Origin: Cubamyces lactineus
Taxonomy: Eukaryota > Basidiomycota > Agaricomycetes > Polyporales > Polyporaceae
DNA: 64,000 nt
Assembly (NCBI GenBank): GCA_022376465.1
Contig: JACDTU010000007.1
Coordinates: forward strand, 1,054,001-1,118,000
Reading direction: 5' to 3'
The number at the start of each line of letters is the position of its first letter. Position 1 is the first letter of the stretch. Positions 32,150-42,332 of this stretch are shown here, piece after piece. The notes beneath the pieces were generated by a model. It ran no database searches. It was not told the DNA's origin and saw only the letters and a list, made by a program, of their open reading frames with translations. The translations under genes and the position numbers were made by a program.

Positions 32150-33505
32150 TCAATCGCCTCGCGCCTTACACTCATTCGTCCTGGAGAACATAGCCTTCCA
32201 CCATCTCCTCGCAGCACGCGTACCTCGCTGTCTATCTGTGCTCTCTTGACCGGCTATTGGCACCGCGGTCAGCGCAATAACTCCACTTTCCAAACCCTCT
32301 TCGTCGGTGTCCTCGCTCACGCCGTCTCCCCAGCATCCCACCTCACCCTTCATGCGCTCTTCCCAATCTCGCCTCAGCCGCCTCAGCCAATCCTCCATTC
32401 GAGGTCCTTGATTGTGCGCAAAAACTGTGCGCGTCCTGCCATAGGGCCCTTCAGCGCACAACGCGGCCACCTTCTTGACCTCCGGCCTCAGCACCACCTC
32501 CATCGACCGATTCTGAACCTGAGCGCCACTCCCGGCTCTCCTCGCCCAATGTTCGCCCATCTGCACCATCACCAGCGACAGGTCGGGATACGGAGGATGA
32601 GTCACATCGCTGGAGACTTCATCAGCCGCTGCGGGATGCTCGCTGCGGTCCGCCGATGGGGTCACTGGGAGCGTGATCGTCGCCAGTCCGAGCACCCCGC
32701 GCAGCGTCTGCAGCACCTGGTCGTCGTCCCCCGACAAACGCAGGTGAGTCAAGCGTGGGGCGAGCGCGGCCCAGTGCGGGAGCGTCTGCTTCCACGGGTG
32801 CAGCTTGGGGTACGCGAGGACGGCGTGCAGCCGCTCGAGGGAGGGGAACGGGACGCACGGCGCCTCGGAGGTCTCGCCGGCCGCGGAGTGTGTCGACACA
32901 CCATACATGTTGAAGTCGGAGTCATCGCTTTCGCCAGGGACGAGCAGGCCGGGCTGCTGCAATCGCACGAACATGCGGTCGTCCCCGAATAAGGTGAGTT
33001 CGCGCAGGGCGGGGAGGTGGTACCAGAGCAGCGGCAGGCGGATCTCGCGCGCCTGGACGACCGTGAGCGTGTGCAGCGACGGCGCGACAGCCTGGAGCAG
33101 GCGCGTGACGTGCAGGACGAACTCGTGGTTCCACGCGATCTTGGCCGCGTTCCATTGACGGTGGTCGTTCAGGAGCTGCTGGAGGCGGGCGCGCTCGCCG
33201 CGCGCGTAGTCCGTCGTCTTGCGGAACTTGCGGAGCGGCGCGTCGCACGTCTGCGGCAAGAAGGAGAGGAAGAGGTGGTGCACGGGAGGCGTCTCTCCGC
33301 CGGTCGACCGGCGGATGCGCTCGAGGCAGACGAGGAAGTGGCGCACTTGGAGGAGGCTGCGCAGGCTCACAGAGTGTAAGCGTGCTGCCGCCGAGGTGCT
33401 GCGGACTGACTTGCTGGTCGAGGCTAGTGCGCAACCAGTGTACCCTCCATCTGTGCAAGCCAGTTGAAAGATGATATGCCAGATATCATAAGATAAGCGT
33501 TCCAT
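32150..33505 (-). CDS. F-box-like protein, family member 4
   Basis: A single exon encodes 451 residues: MERLSYDIWHIIFQLACTDG at the F-box-like start, then CALASTSKSVRS, the LHTLTVVQAREIRLPLLWYH block, LPALRELTLFGDDRMFVRLQ and APRLTHLRLSGDD. The DDR-x-FVRL motif is shared with member 1 (and with the broken member 2 as DDRLFLHL). Near the end, DWLRRLRRDWEERM matches the conserved C-terminal motif of the others, followed by a variable tail of ~70 residues. Adjacent to member 3 in the same orientation (500-bp gap). Presumed SCF adaptor; target unknown. Confidence 0.7.
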   Translation of the reverse strand: MERLSYDIWHIIFQLACTDGGYTGCALASTSKSVRSTSAAARLHSVSLRSLLQVRHFLVCLERIRRSTGGETPPVHHLFLSFLPQTCDAPLRKFRKTTDYARGERARLQQLLNDHRQWNAAKIAWNHEFVLHVTRLLQAVAPSLHTLTVVQAREIRLPLLWYHLPALRELTLFGDDRMFVRLQQPGLLVPGESDDSDFNMYGVSTHSAAGETSEAPCVPFPSLERLHAVLAYPKLHPWKQTLPHWAALAPRLTHLRLSGDDDQVLQTLRGVLGLATITLPVTPSADRSEHPAAADEVSSDVTHPPYPDLSLVMVQMGEHWARRAGSGAQVQNRSMEVVLRPEVKKVAALCAEGPYGRTRTVFAHNQGPRMEDWLRRLRRDWEERMKGEVGCWGDGVSEDTDEEGLESGVIALTAVPIAGQESTDRQRGTRAARRWWKAMFSRTNECKARGD

Positions 33506-33907
33506 GTACAGAGCGTAGGGCCTAGCGAGTCGGGTGCTAGTCCGAGTCGGAGGGGGTTCGATGGCGGTCGAGGAAAAGGACGCGTCCCGGACGACGACCG
33601 GTTCCTAAGGCATCCTATGTAAGTCCTGTTTAGTGTGTTGTCGTGTGAGCATCGATATCATTAGGTCCTGACAAGGTTCAGCTATGCGGACGAACGTGCG
33701 TCGCCATGTATCGCACCTGGTAGACAGACGCAACGTTGAGGTACTTAACAAGACGTCAACGAGTATAGTTCCAGTAGACTGTATATATAACGGGCACTAG
33801 CCCGTCATTTTGGTAGCTAATAGTACATATGTATCTTGTCTAGCACAAGGGTGGCCGTGTAGTAGGATCTTCTCGCGCATGCATCTCTGTTGAAACCTCG
33901 CGACCGC
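33506..33907. other. Intergenic region
   Basis: Promoter of F-box member 4 and 3' flank of the dehydrogenase gene. A TATATATAAC word lies at about 33782. No gene seen. Confidence 0.35.
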
Positions 33908-35034
33908 TCACTTCTGACTAGGCTTCCGCGCGACGCCTTTCGCATCCTCCACAAACTTCTTCAGTACCTTGATGTCCTCGCCCTCTGGAAGCGCTTTCTC
34001 GATGCGATCGTACAGGTGCGCGAAGCCATGATGAATGTGCGCCTCGCCGTCGCCCAGCCCGTCCCGCACGAACGAAGATATCTCTTCCATCTCGCCTACC
34101 CAGCGGTACGCCTTGGGGAGCATGCCAGGGATGCTGCGCGCGATGCGCTCGAGGAAGACGGGCTGCGAGTCTGCGAGCTCGTGAAGCAGCGCTTGGGCTG
34201 TGGCTGGAGACGAAGCATGTGCAGCTGTTGATGCGATTATTCCAGCGCGTCGCGGATGCATCCACGATAGGGGGTTAGCGATGTTAATGAGTAGTATGTA
34301 CCCCCAACTGAAGTGCATACCTAGTATCATAGTCGTCGTAAGACCTATGAAGCCTTTGCTGATACCCTGTGTGCATCGTCGCTTGAGAACGCCAGCATCC
34401 TCACGCTCACCATCCGGTCAACACCTACCGCGTATGACATCTTCAATGCGCTCGCGTCCCCAATCCCCGCGCCCTCGCCCTTCAGTGGAACGATCCTCAA
34501 CCCCCACTTCCCAAGCGCGACAAATTCATCCAAGAGCCCCTCATCGCGCGGGTCCGCAGACGCGTAAAACGCTGGATCGTATCCATCCGTCGGCGGCCCC
34601 CCAACAATGCCCGCGTCCACAAATCGCACGCGCCGCTCCGACCGCTCCCCCTCGGCCCCATCCACCTCGAACACCCGCGCGATCTTCTTCGCCGTCTCGG
34701 GGCTCACCGCATTGCAGTCCACAAACGTCAGGCTCCCCGCCGCTGCCCACGCGGACTTGGCAGCCGCGTCCCGGAAGGACTGCGCGAACGCGAGCGCGGC
34801 GCTCGGCGGGAGGATGCTCAGCACCCACTCCGCGCGGTCCGCGATCTCGGCGAGGGACGCGTCCTGCATGCCTGCGGCACGGGCGCGCCCGACGGTTGCG
34901 GGCGAGCGGCCCTCGAGGTTGGTGAGGACGGTGCAGCCTGCTTTGGTCAGGCGGTGGCCGACGGCGGCGCCCATGGCGCCTGGGGCGATCACTGCGAATG
35001 TGGGCGGGGTCGACGAGGAGGATGGGGATGACAT
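33908..35034 (-). CDS. 6-phosphogluconate dehydrogenase-like NAD(P)-binding protein (DUF1932 type)
   Basis: Three exons (about 35034-34433, a ~50-bp exon around 34372-34324, and 34243-33908) give ~330 residues. The N terminus has the Rossmann start FAVIAPGAMGAAVGHRL (GxGxxG variant GAMGAA), followed by WVLSILPPS and VDCNAVSPETAKKIA, then FVDAGIVGGPP: the pattern of beta-hydroxyacid dehydrogenases. ALKMSYA-GISKGFIGL spans the first intron and contains the conserved Lys-containing helix. The C-terminal helical part (RWVGEMEEIS) is of the DUF1932 type. A cytosolic NAD(P)-dependent oxidoreductase is likely, substrate unknown. The ATG at 35034 precedes a short Ser-rich lead; an upstream in-frame ATG would give an unlikely extension. 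Confidence 0.85.
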
Positions 35035-35637
35035 GGCCGAGTAGCTTGCTTGTAGTACCAGCTTAGGTGGGCGGAGTGAGTGATCGCTACTACAGCGGAT
35101 GTGGTGGAAGAGAGAAAGCGGCGGACGGAGGAGGGAACGTGAACGCGGGGTCGACCCGGATGTTGTATTATATTGATTGCAGCAGCACGAGGTCGTCGAT
35201 TTCGCTATCGGGAGTATGACGCGAGGTCTTGCACCCAGTGGCGTACTTGAAGACCGAGCGCGTGGTGGTGAGAGAGCGCGATAGAACATTCAGTACGCAG
35301 TGACTGGCTGGCACACCGCAAGAGGTACTGCACGTCGCGGTGCACTGGAAGGCTTATACACAATGCGTTGATCGTGGGAGTGCGATTGAGCATGATTGAG
35401 TACGGTTGTCACTATCGTAGTGGCCAGGGACAAGTGTGCACTAGTAGAAGTGCTAAAAATACAGAGTCGCATTCACGCCCGAGTCCAAGGAATCGCATCC
35501 TGCCCATGCCGTAGAACATCAACAGCAACTACGATGCCTCAGATGCACCGGACGTGCTCATAGTACAAGCATCTGGTGATACACGTGGCCGATATACACT
35601 GATGATACACCTCCGAGGTTAGCTCGACTTCCATCAC
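35035..35637. other. Intergenic region
   Basis: Promoter of the dehydrogenase gene and 3' flank of the ComA-like gene. No gene seen. Confidence 0.35.
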
Positions 35638-36912
35638 TCAGTACTTCTCCGACGGCTCGCTGTGGACGGCGCGACCGCCCTTACGGAAGTGCTCGCCAGC
35701 GCCCTCAAAAGTCACGACGCGTGCGAAGGTCGAGCCAGTGCCCCAGATGCCACGACGAAGGCACGCGAGCTGAACGATCTGCGAGTGGTCAATGAACAGG
35801 TTCGCGCGGGCGCCCTGGTTTTGAATGTGGTATGCGAAGACGTCTGGTTCGGCCGCCTCAAACCTGTGACCCAATCATCAGCGGAGAATCCTTAGCAAGA
35901 CGGATGATGAAGTAGTTAGTACGGGTACGTACATGATTTTATCATTCGGAAGGGAGGACGTGACGGCGGAAATGACGTCCGTCCGCCAGTTCTTCACGTT
36001 CTCCGTGATGCCCTCGCTCTCAATCATAATCATCTGGCGAGTGGCAGAATCAGTACTCAGACATAGAAGATAACAATGTTCGTTGCGCTCACATATGCAC
36101 CAGCATCCAAGAATGCCTTGGCGCGGTCAATCAGCCACTTGGGGTCCCGCGTACCTGCGGATTCGAGCTCTTCAACCGAGGCGTCGCCGCCTGCACCCCA
36201 CTGAATCCCAACCTCAGGCTTCGGCTTGAGACCATGTGCAGCAGTGAACTCAATGAGAGAAGCCCAGTCGTCGGTCGGGATTGACAAGAACCCAGACGAG
36301 ATCTCTAAGACGTCGAAACTACGAACAGAGTGATGAGAAGGCATGGCAAGGAGCGATCACGTGATGGCGTACCCCATGTTCTTGCAGGTGGTGAGATATT
36401 TGGAGATGACGGACTTGTTGCCACCCGAGGTGGAGAGAACGCGTTCAATGTAGCCGCCGGTGCTCACATAGCAGCCTGTGCCCGTATCAACGTCTGGAAC
36501 GACGCGCAACTGAAGGGTACTGAGGAGATGTACCGTGCGAGTGGGCAGTATCGATCAATGCCTTCAGCCTGTCCTCAGGCATTAGGGAGAAAGCGCCTCC
36601 TGCGAACTTGATGCCGTCGACATATTCTCCCCAGTCTTTGAGAAGTTCGTCAAGGTAGGTCTTGGTGACTGGCGCGTAGTAAGGCCCGCGGATCTCGGTG
36701 AGGCTTTTGGTTCGCGTCGCCTTGGGTTCAAGGGCGTTGGCAGGTAGGAAGGAGAAAGGGTGAGTACTCGAGGAGGATGAGGGGGGAGCAGAGGAGTTTG
36801 ACTGCGACGAGCTCGCGCGGGACGCTGTGCTGTGCAGTGTGCGGGATGAAAGAGGGGAGATGGGGAGAATGTGGTGGCGGAGGGTCTGGGTGAGAACGCT
36901 GCGCGCAAACAT
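35638..36912 (-). CDS. ComA/HSA32-like (phosphosulfolactate synthase family) protein
   Basis: About five exons encode a TIM-barrel protein of the ComA family. Marks: SLTEIRGPYY and LLKDWGEYVDGIKFAGGAFSLM in exon 1, STGGYIERVLSTSGGNKSV and KYLTTCKNMGFDVLEISSGF in the middle, and WLIDRAKAFLDAGA-YMIMIESEGI across an intron, then DKIMFEAAEPDVFAYHI and HSQIVQLACLRRGIWGTGST near the C terminus. In archaea ComA adds sulfite to phosphoenolpyruvate for coenzyme M synthesis; plant and fungal relatives resemble heat-stress protein HSA32 and have no known coenzyme M role. The N terminus (MFARSVLTQTLRHHI..., Arg/Ser-rich, few acids) looks like a mitochondrial presequence. Function in this fungus is not known; family assignment is firm. 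Confidence 0.87.
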
Positions 36913-37281
36913 GGTCTCGTCAGTCAATTGTCGCAGTTCTCCGAGTGTTTCTTATGGGAGAAGGAAAAGTGTTAGCAGGTGCGAATGCTGCTGCAGAGAC
37001 GGGGATATAGCCTCGCAGTGTGGTGAGTAGCCATGGATTTGACGTCATAACTTTCGCCATCCTCCACTTCCTGAACACAGAGCTTATACGCAAGCTACGT
37101 TCAGTGTGATCCAGAATCAGGAGCTACTCAAGCCCGGCGTTGGGTGGTTGACCTGTGTGTTTGAGAAGATAGAGTGTTGAAATGGGATGACATCGTGGCG
37201 AAGATCTACAGCAGTGACGGTCGATAGCTGAGGTTGGAGATTTTGGTCTAGACGCCCGTCTTCCGTAGCGTGATTACGTAA

Positions 37282-37332
<51 letters not shown>

Positions 37333-38269
37333 CCGCTGTCTGGTTGTGACCGTGCCGCCCGCAAGCGCCGCCCGCGCGCTTTACGCGTGGTGGCCGGTCA
37401 GCCCGCTTCGTTTCTCATCGATTTCTGCGATGTGCAGAACCGTCATGAAGCGTCTGCTCTGGCCCTCTCCTCATCTCGATGTCGTGATAAAACCTTCGTA
37501 AGCGTTCCAACATAGAACCTATTACTCATCCCTGTCCAGCCCTGTCCACTTCCAGATGTGTCATCTTTCTTACCGACATACCGGAATATGCGTATGGGAG
37601 CTACCACACACTCGAACTATGCGATAACTCAAGAGCGAGCTTGGAACGTCGCGTCACAGTACTCGCTAGATGTAAGCTGCAAACAGCTGCGTCTACGTTG
37701 CGACCCTCGTTCACGACGTGGTTCCTGATTACTCACTCGCTCATCTTTTGAGAGACGCATCCGTAACTACTTCGAAAAGAAGAATTCCAGACCCATTGAT
37801 CACCTTTGCCTGCCTATTCGAATCGCGCCGCGTAGCCCAAGACTTCCCGGATATGGCACGATACTCTCCAGCGAGCCTCAACTGACCATCTCCTATACAT
37901 CTGAGGCGCACACGCGCAGCTACTCTGACACGGGCGATCGGCGCGAGGGCGGTATACACAGACGACCACCTGAGTACCCCACCAGCGTCCAACTTTCTCA
38001 CCGTTTGTAAGCTCGCCTCCCAGCCAGGTCATCCACCCATCGCGAGCGGACGTCAGCTCGCACGGCGTCGGAGCCCGGGAGGTATCTCGACGCCATCTCC
38101 GCTCATGCCAGAGTCCATACGAGCGTCGCTAGAACGTTCCCCCGGCACAAAGGCATAAATACCTGCGCTATGTTTGGTGTGGATCTCACAACAGCTCGTT
38201 CTACTGCTCTCCTCGACCTCGCCCACGCTCTCCTACACGATCCAACACCGTCTGCACCACATCGTAACC
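36913..38269. promoter_or_regulatory. Divergent promoter region (ComA-like / GST)
   Basis: 1.36 kb between two divergently transcribed genes, interrupted by the (GA)n tract at 37286. The sequence 38150-38170 (GGCATAAATACC) may be a TATA-like element ~105 bp upstream of the GST ATG. No coding exon seen. Confidence 0.4.
37286..37330. repeat. (AG)n microsatellite, about 22 units
   Basis: Uninterrupted AG dinucleotide run of ~45 bp in the divergent promoter region. GA/CT runs can form GAGA-type or H-DNA structures and are length-variable. Confidence 0.95.
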
Positions 38270-39170
38270 ATGTCGCACGGCAAGCAGTTCACGCTCTACA
38301 CCCACGTCGGTGGCCCCAACGGTTGGTGAGCTTACCTCGCGTTCTGACTCACCTTAACACCTGACGTTTCGCTGATCGGGTATGATCGTTGCTCGCTGCC
38401 CACAGGAAAGTCGCGTTCGTTCTTGAGGAGCTCGGGCTCACGTACGAGAGCATCTACCTCGACTTCAGCAAGGGCGAGCAGAAGGCGCCCGAGCACACGA
38501 AGCTGAACCCCAACGGGCGCATCCCGACGCTCGTTGACCACCAGAACAATGACTTCGTCGTCTGGGAGTCCAACGCGATCCTCCTCTACCTCGTCGAGAA
38601 GTACGACAAGGAGAACAAGCTCGGCGTGTCAAACGAAAACGACAAGTATACCCTCCTCCAGTGGCTCTTCTTCCAGGCATCTGGACAGGGGTAAGCTTCT
38701 TCGCCCGTTGATGGGGTAGCTAGGCAGGCAAAGGATGGCAACGTACTGACAAATACCGTTTATTCTCGTACAGCCCATACTTCGGTCAGGCGTTCTGGTT
38801 CCTCAAGTACCACTCTGAGAAGATCCCGAGCGCGATCGAGCGGTACCAGAAAGAGACGCAGCGCGTGTACAGCGTGCTCGAGGGTGTGCTCTCCAAGCAT
38901 GAGTGGCTCGTCGGTGGCAAGCCCACGATCGCGGACATCGCGTTCATCACGTGGAACCGCGCCGCGTTCTACGTCATCCTCAAGGACCTGCCCGGTGTTG
39001 ATGTCGCGAAGGACTACCCGTCCGTGTACAAGTGAGTGGTCGCTGTGTCCGGTGAACCAGTTTACGTTTGGGGGCTGACGGAGGCGGGCAACAGGTGGCA
39101 CAAGAAGCTCGAGGAGCGTCCGGCGGTAGCTAAGGTGCTGGCGATCCAGGCGAGCGTGCAGAACCATTGA
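38270..39170 (+). CDS. Glutathione S-transferase, Ure2p-like
   Basis: Four exons (38270-38325, 38406-38690, 38774-39031, 39095-39170) encode ~224 residues. MSHGKQFTLYTHVGGPNGWKV starts the thioredoxin-fold domain; NPNGRIPTLVDHQNNDFVVWESNAILLYL is the glutathione-binding cis-Pro and ES(N) block. The C-terminal helical domain has PYFGQAFWFLKYHSEKIPSAI and HEWLVGGKPTIADIAFITWN, the N-capping ADIA motif. This order is that of fungal Ure2p-like GSTs, cytosolic enzymes for detoxification; the prion-type Asn-rich N-terminal extension of yeast Ure2 is absent. A TATA-like word and a pyrimidine-rich leader precede the ATG. All four splice junctions keep phase. Confidence 0.92.
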
Positions 39171-40028
39171 GTGGATGGAGGTCTTATACCACCGCGGCGA
39201 GATGTTGATGTACGATAGGATCTATCTCGCAGGTTACGGACAAGAGCAATTCAAGATCATGAATGACTTTGAAATCTTTCCCGTGGATTCGTCGTGGGTT
39301 TCCAGCGATAATTCTGAGCGTGAGCATGCGGTACTGCTGGAGGGAATGGTCGTGTCCGGCTAGTTTCATGCGACAGTGTACAGAGAACAGCCGGGGATCC
39401 CATGTCCTCCTTAGGGTTGTTTTGAAGCGGGTTGGTCGTTTTGCCACGTTCCGGTTGCGGCTTTGATCTCATATGAATTACAAGCATTGTCGTGATTCTG
39501 AATCTCCTGACGAACCGGGGTCCGGAAGTGGCGGACCAAGGTGTCTCGCTTGGCCTGCGAACGGGCAACACTTCTCCCAATGGAGTTCAGAGGGGGAGGA
39601 GTATTCCAAGTTCCAGGCCCGATTGATATTTGCACTAACCTCGCTGCGAGCAGTCAATGTCTCATGCATGTCCCGATTCATGCAGAAACTCATCCTATCC
39701 CAGACCACAGCCACCAAGACCACACATTACGTGTTCCCGCAAATAGCTGTTTGATACTACCGTATTGGGCTGTTTCGTTGTCCAATATGGTGGTACTACA
39801 GACGATCATATGGTATGTAGTACGGTCAATAGGCCGCCCCGTCGTCGGTCCGCGCCCGGGGGTAGCATGGCCAGTGACCTCTCTGGGGTCTTGGGACGCA
39901 ATATCCGCCGTGCTTCTTTTCTCTAGGTCCGGTAATGCGCCGGCGTATAAAGCAGCGCCGCCCTTGCGATCGCCGAACCCGCGAGCCTCTGCATGAGAAT
40001 TGTATCAACTGGGTGCAATCCTGAGGCC
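39171..40028. other. Intergenic region
   Basis: 3' flank of the GST gene and promoter of the GH79 gene; a GTATAAAG TATA box at about 39946 lies ~83 bp before the ATG at 40029. No gene seen. Confidence 0.4.
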
Positions 40029-41830
40029 ATGGCGCGGCTCCCTATCCTCTTCGCTGCTTTCTTGTGGCTGCGTCAAGCGAATGCGGTTGCTGTGCCCTCT
40101 AGCCCGCCAGCGAATGCTGCTACCGTGGATCCTTCCCTGGTTAGCGTCTCAATCGAGTTCTTCGCCTTCCCAGGTTACACCCAGCTCAGCGGCACGAGCA
40201 ACTGCTTAGCCAACCTCGCGACCCTCCGGGGAGCCCAACCTGCGATCCGCATCGGTGGTACCACGCAGTCAGCGCCAACCATATCTAACAAGAGAGAGCT
40301 GACTCACGCTCATGGTGCCTCTGCAGAGATCGTGCGACATACGACCCCAACCTTCAGACCCCGGTGAACTACACCGTCGCGTCTCCCGCCGATGCACCGA
40401 CGACTCTCACCTACGGACCGTCCTTCCTCACGTTGGCCTCGCAACTGAAGGGCGAAGTCACAGTCGGACTTAATCGCCAACTTAACAACCAAGCGAACTC
40501 CCTCGCCGCGGGCTCCCGCGCGAAGCAGAGCATGGGAAACCTCTTTGCTATAGAGCTGGGGAACGAACCAGACCGTGAGTTTTCTCTGCGAGTCTATATG
40601 ATCACGACGAGACTAACCTTCCTCGGTACCAGTGTACGCCAGCAGCTCGCCCATAGCATCGGGCACTGGATGGAGCCAATCTGTTGACATCGCATCGGAG
40701 GCGAAATGGTTCACTGCCATGGCACCTGCCGTGAGTGTGCATAGTCGAATTCTTGATTGGTGCACCGGGTCAACGGGGGCTCCAATGCGTCCAGCTGGGC
40801 AATATCTTCCAAGGGGCTGTGTACTTGTCGTGGAACACGAGAACGCTGGTTTCGAGTATTGGGAGCGCAGCGTTAAGCGCAATCAAGACGATTTCCCGCC
40901 ACTCGTACCCGCAGTCTGCTTGCGGTGGTGCGAGTACGAACCTGCCCAGCTTGATGAGCCATTCGTAAGTCCGCCCTAAAGCATCGCAGATATTAGGAAT
41001 AGTGATTGGAGCGTGCTACAGCGGTATTGTGTCATACGTTAGCCAATACAAGGCAGAGGCGTCCGCGGCGCATGGCGCAGGCAAGAAGTTCTTCCTCGGT
41101 GAAACGAACTCTGGTAAGAGCGAGATCCGCCAGGCCTGATTGCGACCCTTGTGAGAGATTTACTGAGAGCATACTGTTGATAGCCACTTGTGGCGGCGGC
41201 GGGATCAGCCCTACGTTTGGAGCGGGGCTTTGGATCATAGACTATGTGTTGCAAAGTGCACTCATCGGAGTGGACCGCTTATACTTCCATCATGGTACTA
41301 TTGGGAACTGCGTGAGTGCCATGACCGTTGTCCATCCGGAAGCACTCACCATACTTTGTGTTTTTCCATCGTAGGCGTACTGCTGGTGGGGACAAAATGC
41401 CGTCTATTCGCCTTACTACGGCGCTGTCTTCGTCTCAGAGTTTTTGGGTACTGATGGGGCCAAGGTCGCAATGCTTGACGATGGATCGACAGCTATAGCT
41501 ATCTACGCAGTGTACTCCGCGTCGAACGCACCTCTCCGCCTTCTTATCTCCAACTCGAACTACTTCGATGGTTCTGGGGCGCGGACCAGCGCGTCTGTCG
41601 CATTCACCGGCCTATCCACGTCCAGCGGCACCAAGCAGGCGAAACGTCTCACTGCACCCAACGCGACGTCACGTGTGGATCAGGGCGCACCGGTCACTAT
41701 TGGAGGAGACGGGACGTTTGGAACGAATTGTGCAAGGGCGGGCACTGAGAATACGGAGACGGTAGCGGTCAGTGGAAATGCCCTCACCGTCACGGTACAG
41801 GCCTCCGAAGCATTGATCGTGTATCTGTGA
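40029..41830 (+). CDS. Secreted GH79-family glycoside hydrolase (beta-glucuronidase-like)
   Basis: About six exons encode a protein with a signal peptide (MARLPILFAAFLWLRQANA, then VAVPSSP) and a (beta/alpha)8 fold of clan GH-A. AIRIGGTTQDRATYDP matches the conserved RIGG-x-TxD strand; AIELGNEPD carries the acid/base Glu (codon 40565-40567) and KKFFLGETNS the nucleophile Glu (codon 41101-41103). The C-terminal beta domain (AIYAVYSASNAPLRLLISNSNYF) is the GH79C module. Basidiomycete GH79 enzymes remove glucuronic acid or 4-O-methyl-glucuronic acid from arabinogalactan-type glycans. Exon 1 ends with an unusual GTCAGC donor before an acceptor at about 40330. The enzyme acts outside the cell. Start is the ATG of the signal peptide; a 12-codon N-terminal extension is possible. 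Confidence 0.87.
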
Positions 41831-42332
41831 ACCAAGATTGATTGCATAACGATATCATATATGCACATGACGGTCTCGCGGGAGTGCAGCAGTCGAGCGA
41901 CGAGTGGAACACGTTGCTAGCACTGTGAGTCTTGAGTCCTGATAGAATGATCACATTCAATCTTGAGCATCCTGTGTACACAGTACATGTATAAACATTG
42001 AACTCACCATGGATTCTTTTCTTTAGCTGGATGTCATCTGTACTGTGCTAGGTGACCGACTGCCTGCAACCTCGCAGAATAGCGCAAAGAAATAAAGACC
42101 GGGAGGCAGTGACAGCCACGTGAAATTGCCCAAAAAGGTGAAAAGGCATGTCCCGATGCGGATCGGATCCTCAAGCAATTGAGAAGCGCCGTAAGCGCAA
42201 CTGTTCTTGTCCAGCTTTCGTGGCCACTCCGCCTGCCGTAATTCGGACTGATCGTAGCGTCTTCATAAAAGGTCTGGCTACACTTGCCTTACGCCCATCA
42301 CGACTACCAGTAGCACCACACGCTACCATACC
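41831..42332. other. Intergenic region
   Basis: 3' flank of the GH79 gene and promoter of the transcription factor gene. No gene seen. Confidence 0.35.

Noticed and set aside
37286..37330. (AG)n run as a CRISPR or minisatellite array
   Set aside because: Pure dinucleotide, no spacers; simple microsatellite.
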